Of a DNA stretch of 7,473 bases, positions 4,789 to 7,473 are shown piece after piece. Position numbers and translations under genes: made by a program. The notes beneath the pieces are model-generated. The model had not been told where the DNA came from. It did no database searches and saw nothing but the letters and a program-made list of their open reading frames with translations. Each line of letters begins with the position of its first letter. Positions within the stretch are counted from its first letter, which is position 1. The DNA is from Bacteroidales bacterium UBA3663. Lineage in GTDB: Bacteria; Bacteroidota; Bacteroidia; Bacteroidales; UBA3663. Location: positions 1-7,473 of the forward strand of contig DFJU01000023.1 in assembly GCA_002373755.1 (NCBI GenBank), given 5' to 3'.

Positions 4789-6483
4789 TTATTTCTCGAC
4801 GCTATAGACGTAAGCCTTCTTCGACGAAGTCTCGTAGGTCGAGCCATATTTGGTCACCTTTCCACGCAGGACGACCTTATCGCCGACCTCAATCTGAGCA
4901 TCGCCATCCGTCCAGGCCTTGTTGTTCAACCAATAGACGCCGTAAGCCTCAAAATCGGTTGCGCCTGGGGTCTTGTTGTCCTCCGAACCGGCGTATGTGC
5001 CATCGTCGGAAATCCAGAATGTTGCTGTACCCTTATCGGCATTGAACGTATAGACAACCTTCGAGACGATGCCCTGCACATAGACGCTATCGGCCACACC
5101 ACCGTCGATGGCAGCCTTGGCACCCGCTACGTTGAACGGGCTGACGGCCGAGCCCAGACCATTGGCATCGGTGCTGACACCATTGACGCTATAGACGTAG
5201 GCGTTCTTCGAACTCGTCTCGGAAGTGCCATTGTAGTTGGTCAACTTGCCGCAGATGATGACCTCGTCGCCAACCGAAACCTGTGCGTTGCCCTCAGCCC
5301 ATGCCTGATTGCCGAGCCAATAGACACCGTAAGCCTCAAAATCCTTCGACTTGTCGTCGTTGAACACGCCATCGGCCGAAATCCAGAACGTGCCGGTCTT
5401 CTTGTCTGCATTGAACGTATAGACAACCTTCGAAACCTTGCCCTTGACGTAAAAGTCGTTGCCAGATGCAGCAGTCAAAGTCTGGCAATAGGCGATGGCC
5501 TGCTCTACCGTGAATGGATTGGTGAGCGTGCCCATCAAGCCCTGCTGGCTGACTGTGGCCGACACCGTCGATGACGACGAACCTGATGCCGAAGTGAACT
5601 CGATTGCTGCGGTGCGCGATGACTCGGCCGTATTTTCAGCCACGTGGAAGGTGACATTGGTGGTCGAATCGGTCTTTTCGATGTCGGAGATGCTCAACCA
5701 CGACTTTGCTTCGTCGGCAATGCTGATCGACACGCCATCGCCGCTAACGCCCAGTCGGACGAGGAAATCGCCGCCATTGGCATCGAATGCATTCGAACCG
5801 CCCTCTTCAACCTTGATGAGCGACTTCACAATCTTTACAACCGTGACATCGACCAGCTCGACAGTGCCGTTGTAGGTCGTCTTCGGACCCTGTACGGTCA
5901 CCTGGTCGCCGACACCGATGCCATACGACTCGAGGGCGCCGTTCTTGGTCTTGCCATCCTTGTCGGCTGTACCGTAGATGTAAATCTCGCCGGTACCGTC
6001 GTTCATATAGAAGTTGCCGTAAGGGGTCAGATTGGCGATGGCCGTAATGACGCCAGTCACCTGATACGTCTTGCTGTCAGGACCAGCCAACACCTCGGCG
6101 CAAGTCACCGACGATACGGTCGATACGCCCTGAATGACGTTGATGCGCTGTGTGGTCGAGCTGTCGGCCAACACGAGCAGCACCTCTGCCGAACGGCCGT
6201 CGTAGGTCTGCTCGGCCGAAAATTCAATTGTTGAAGTGCCGGCATCACCCTTCATCGGGTTGACGGTGAGCCATGATGGAACGCTCTCGTCGATGTACCA
6301 TGCCGACGACGCATTGACCGTAATCGAAGTACTTCCGCCCTCGGTATCGACAGCCACGTACGACTGGGAAACCTTGATGTCGCTCAAGAAGGTATCCGGG
6401 TCCTGATCGACGTCGCAGCTGATGCAGGCGCTTCCCATCGTGAATGCAGCGACAACGGCTGCAAAAAGATATTTAGCTTTCAT
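4789..6483 (-). CDS. Multidomain surface lipoprotein with BACON and OB-fold-like repeats
   Basis: This 564-residue protein has a lipoprotein-type signal peptide with two possible lipidated cysteines, Cys20 (GSAC) and Cys23 (CISC). The acidic DVDQD after Cys23 resembles the Bacteroidota export signal that sends lipoproteins to the cell surface. Apparent domains, from motif reading, are as follows. A BACON-like domain lies at about 34-119 (SITVNASSAWYI, SWLTVNPMKG, ending VIQG). An OB-fold-like domain spans about 126-218 (VTGVITAI, FYMNDGTGEIYIYG, GVGDQVTVQGP). A second BACON-like domain lies at about 222-315 (SWLSIS, ending VSQQG). Two near-identical OB-like units follow at about 322-433 and 448-562, each with KVVYTFNADK, DFEAYGVYWL, VGD-V and AYVYSV. 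BACON domains are usually structural or ligand-binding spacers; OB folds bind nucleic acids or sugars. The gene starts 18 bases after a TonB-dependent receptor, behind AGAAGAA, so it is probably that receptor's accessory lipoprotein. No catalytic motif is visible; its ligand is unknown. Confidence 0.82.
   Translation of the reverse strand: MKAKYLFAAVVAAFTMGSACISCDVDQDPDTFLSDIKVSQSYVAVDTEGGSTSITVNASSAWYIDESVPSWLTVNPMKGDAGTSTIEFSAEQTYDGRSAEVLLVLADSSTTQRINVIQGVSTVSSVTCAEVLAGPDSKTYQVTGVITAIANLTPYGNFYMNDGTGEIYIYGTADKDGKTKNGALESYGIGVGDQVTVQGPKTTYNGTVELVDVTVVKIVKSLIKVEEGGSNAFDANGGDFLVRLGVSGDGVSISIADEAKSWLSISDIEKTDSTTNVTFHVAENTAESSRTAAIEFTSASGSSSSTVSATVSQQGLMGTLTNPFTVEQAIAYCQTLTAASGNDFYVKGKVSKVVYTFNADKKTGTFWISADGVFNDDKSKDFEAYGVYWLGNQAWAEGNAQVSVGDEVIICGKLTNYNGTSETSSKNAYVYSVNGVSTDANGLGSAVSPFNVAGAKAAIDGGVADSVYVQGIVSKVVYTFNADKGTATFWISDDGTYAGSEDNKTPGATDFEAYGVYWLNNKAWTDGDAQIEVGDKVVLRGKVTKYGSTYETSSKKAYVYSVEK
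4798..5520 (-). repeat. Intragenic tandem duplication of an OB-like unit
   Basis: The last two domains of the lipoprotein gene are direct repeats, about 5185-5520 and 4798-5142. Shared DNA includes an identical 26-base stretch at 5039-5064 and 5408-5433 (369 bases apart, encoding SKVVYTFNA), and a stretch with one mismatch at 4931-4956 and 5318-5343 (387 apart, encoding DFEAYGVYW). The 18-base difference in spacing is a six-residue insertion in the C-terminal copy around residues 499-508. Identity at synonymous positions points to recent duplication or gene conversion. Confidence 0.85.
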
Positions 6484-6501
6484 GTTCTTCTGTTGTGTTG
6501 T

Positions 6502-7473
6502 TTAGAAAATATACTTTGCACCGATTGACATATACCAGCACTGGCCGATTTCGTGGTTGCGACCCCAGATCTTGGTATCGCCACTAACTGCGTTCGGAGT
6601 CGAGAAAGTCGCGTAGCCGTCGGCATCGACGCCCTCGTACTTCAGGATGCGGGCAGCACCCGATGCTGTGTAGCTGGTGTTCATCACCTTGCTGACGCCC
6701 CACGATGAGTTGAAGAGGTTCAGCACGTTCTTGATGTCGGCGCCGATTTGCAGCGTGTGCTTGGTTTTGCCGATGTTGAACTTGAAGTCGTGCTTGTAGC
6801 TGAAATCGATGCGGTGAACGAACGGATTGTAAACGCTGTAGCCCTCGGCATACTCGCCCTGATGCTCGCTCAGGTAGTCATCCTTGTGGACGTAGGCCAT
6901 GAAACGGTCGCGGTCGTCGTCGCTCACGAAACGGAACTCGCCGCTGTTGACCTCCTGGTCGGTCGGGATGTAGATGGCATCGTAGGCATAACCGTCGCCG
7001 TTCATGTCGTTGACAGTCACGTAGCTGTAGTTGTAGCCGCCGCGCCATGTCTCATAGACGATACCGTAGTGGTTGTTGGCCTTGTCGTTGATTGTGGCCG
7101 ACACTACAAAGCGGTCTGGCGTCAGGTTGAGCGCGTTGTGCAGCTTGATGTTGTTCGGGCCCTCGGTGGTAGGCACATAGGTGAAGGCCGATTCTGCAGC
7201 AGAACCAGGCATAGAGGTCAGCTCCTTCTTGGCCGTATGCGTATAGGCTGCCATGAGGTCGATCCACTCGGCCGGCTTGGCATTCAGCTGGAGGCTGGCC
7301 GACCAACCGTAGCCCTTCGATGTGTTTTCAAGCGCGAAAGCCTTGGTTGCTGTGCGGAAGCCGCTTGGGTAGATCGGACGGTTGTCTGCGCCGTTGAAGC
7401 GGGCGAATCCGCCGACGCTCGGAATTGACCAGTCGCTGATGCAGACATCGTTGACGGTCTTGTTGAAGATACC
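6502..7473 (-). CDS. Oar-like TonB-dependent outer-membrane receptor, C-terminal fragment
   Basis: The frame is open without a stop to the window edge, so this is the last 323 residues of a much larger protein; the internal Met at 7254 is not the start. Residues 54-80 (GYGWSASLQL onward) read straight through it. The fragment shows long amphipathic barrel strands with many Tyr/Trp/Phe. It has the loop NDMNGDGYAYDAIYIP (155-170), then HRIDFSYKHDFKF (220-232), the closing segment DIKNVLNLFNSSWGV (246-260) and a C-terminal strand ending KYIF. These match the Oar-type TonB-dependent receptors of Bacteroidota, in which a carboxypeptidase-regulatory-like domain, plug and 22-strand barrel precede this region. 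Such proteins import large ligands across the outer membrane using TonB energy. The downstream neighbour, 18 bases away, is a multidomain lipoprotein rather than a SusD-like protein, so this is probably not a classical SusCD glycan pair. Plug, TonB box and promoter lie outside the window. Confidence 0.87.
   Translation of the reverse strand, partial: GIFNKTVNDVCISDWSIPSVGGFARFNGADNRPIYPSGFRTATKAFALENTSKGYGWSASLQLNAKPAEWIDLMAAYTHTAKKELTSMPGSAAESAFTYVPTTEGPNNIKLHNALNLTPDRFVVSATINDKANNHYGIVYETWRGGYNYSYVTVNDMNGDGYAYDAIYIPTDQEVNSGEFRFVSDDDRDRFMAYVHKDDYLSEHQGEYAEGYSVYNPFVHRIDFSYKHDFKFNIGKTKHTLQIGADIKNVLNLFNSSWGVSKVMNTSYTASGAARILKYEGVDADGYATFSTPNAVSGDTKIWGRNHEIGQCWYMSIGAKYIF

Noticed and set aside
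4750..6234. Several + strand open frames opposite the lipoprotein gene (4750-5574, 5644-6234)
   Set aside because: They mirror the repeated, codon-biased lipoprotein sequence, including its duplication, and have no signal or motif of their own.
7052..7254. Internal ATG at 7254 as the start of a 250-residue gene
   Set aside because: The same frame is open to the window edge and reads as continuous barrel strands, so the gene is a truncated large receptor.
1..7473. CRISPR arrays, tRNA or rRNA genes, insertion sequences and phage genes
   Set aside because: No repeat-spacer pattern, RNA-gene signature, transposase or phage structural gene was seen on either strand.

Overview
The window looks like a chromosomal segment of a Bacteroidota bacterium, most likely order Bacteroidales with moderately high GC (a Prevotella- or Muribaculaceae-like genome). 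The reasons are an Oar-like TonB-dependent receptor paired with a BACON-domain lipoprotein, a Porin_O_P outer-membrane porin, a lone ATPase_2-type AAA protein of the kind Bacteroidales carry in many copies, Bacteroides-style TAnnTTTG promoter boxes, and start codons preceded by A-rich sequence without a clear Shine-Dalgarno site. The genus cannot be fixed from the sequence alone.

Layout. Bases 1-184 are the 3' end of a phosphoglucomutase/phosphomannomutase, closed by an intrinsic terminator at 251-283. A 545-base gap without genes follows. It holds a second strong terminator-like hairpin (510-545) that no visible gene explains, a candidate promoter box (632-639) and a foldable leader (651-687). 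Bases 730-3332 (+) carry a probable two-gene unit: an SLC13/DASS sodium-coupled anion symporter of the inner membrane and a Porin_O_P outer-membrane porin. Together they would move a small anion across both membranes. A long hairpin at 3358-3407 separates this unit from the convergent gene on the other strand and can end transcription from both sides.

Bases 3451-4575 (-) encode a stand-alone AAA/STAND-type ATPase with a C-terminal winged-helix-like region. It is visibly less GC-rich than its neighbours and has its own candidate promoter. Upstream of it lie three TTACGTAA palindromes, two of them inside a perfect 13-base direct repeat (4665-4700).

Bases 4789-7473 (-) are the end of an operon. 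It contains the C-terminal 323 residues of an Oar-like TonB-dependent receptor and, 18 bases downstream, a 564-residue surface-type lipoprotein, followed by a very strong terminator (4727-4764). The lipoprotein appears to be built as BACON, OB-like, BACON, OB-like, OB-like, the last two units being a recent tandem duplication. It sits where a SusD-type partner would be expected but does not look like SusD. This receptor/OB-lipoprotein pair is the best candidate in the window for a poorly described system; its ligand is unknown.
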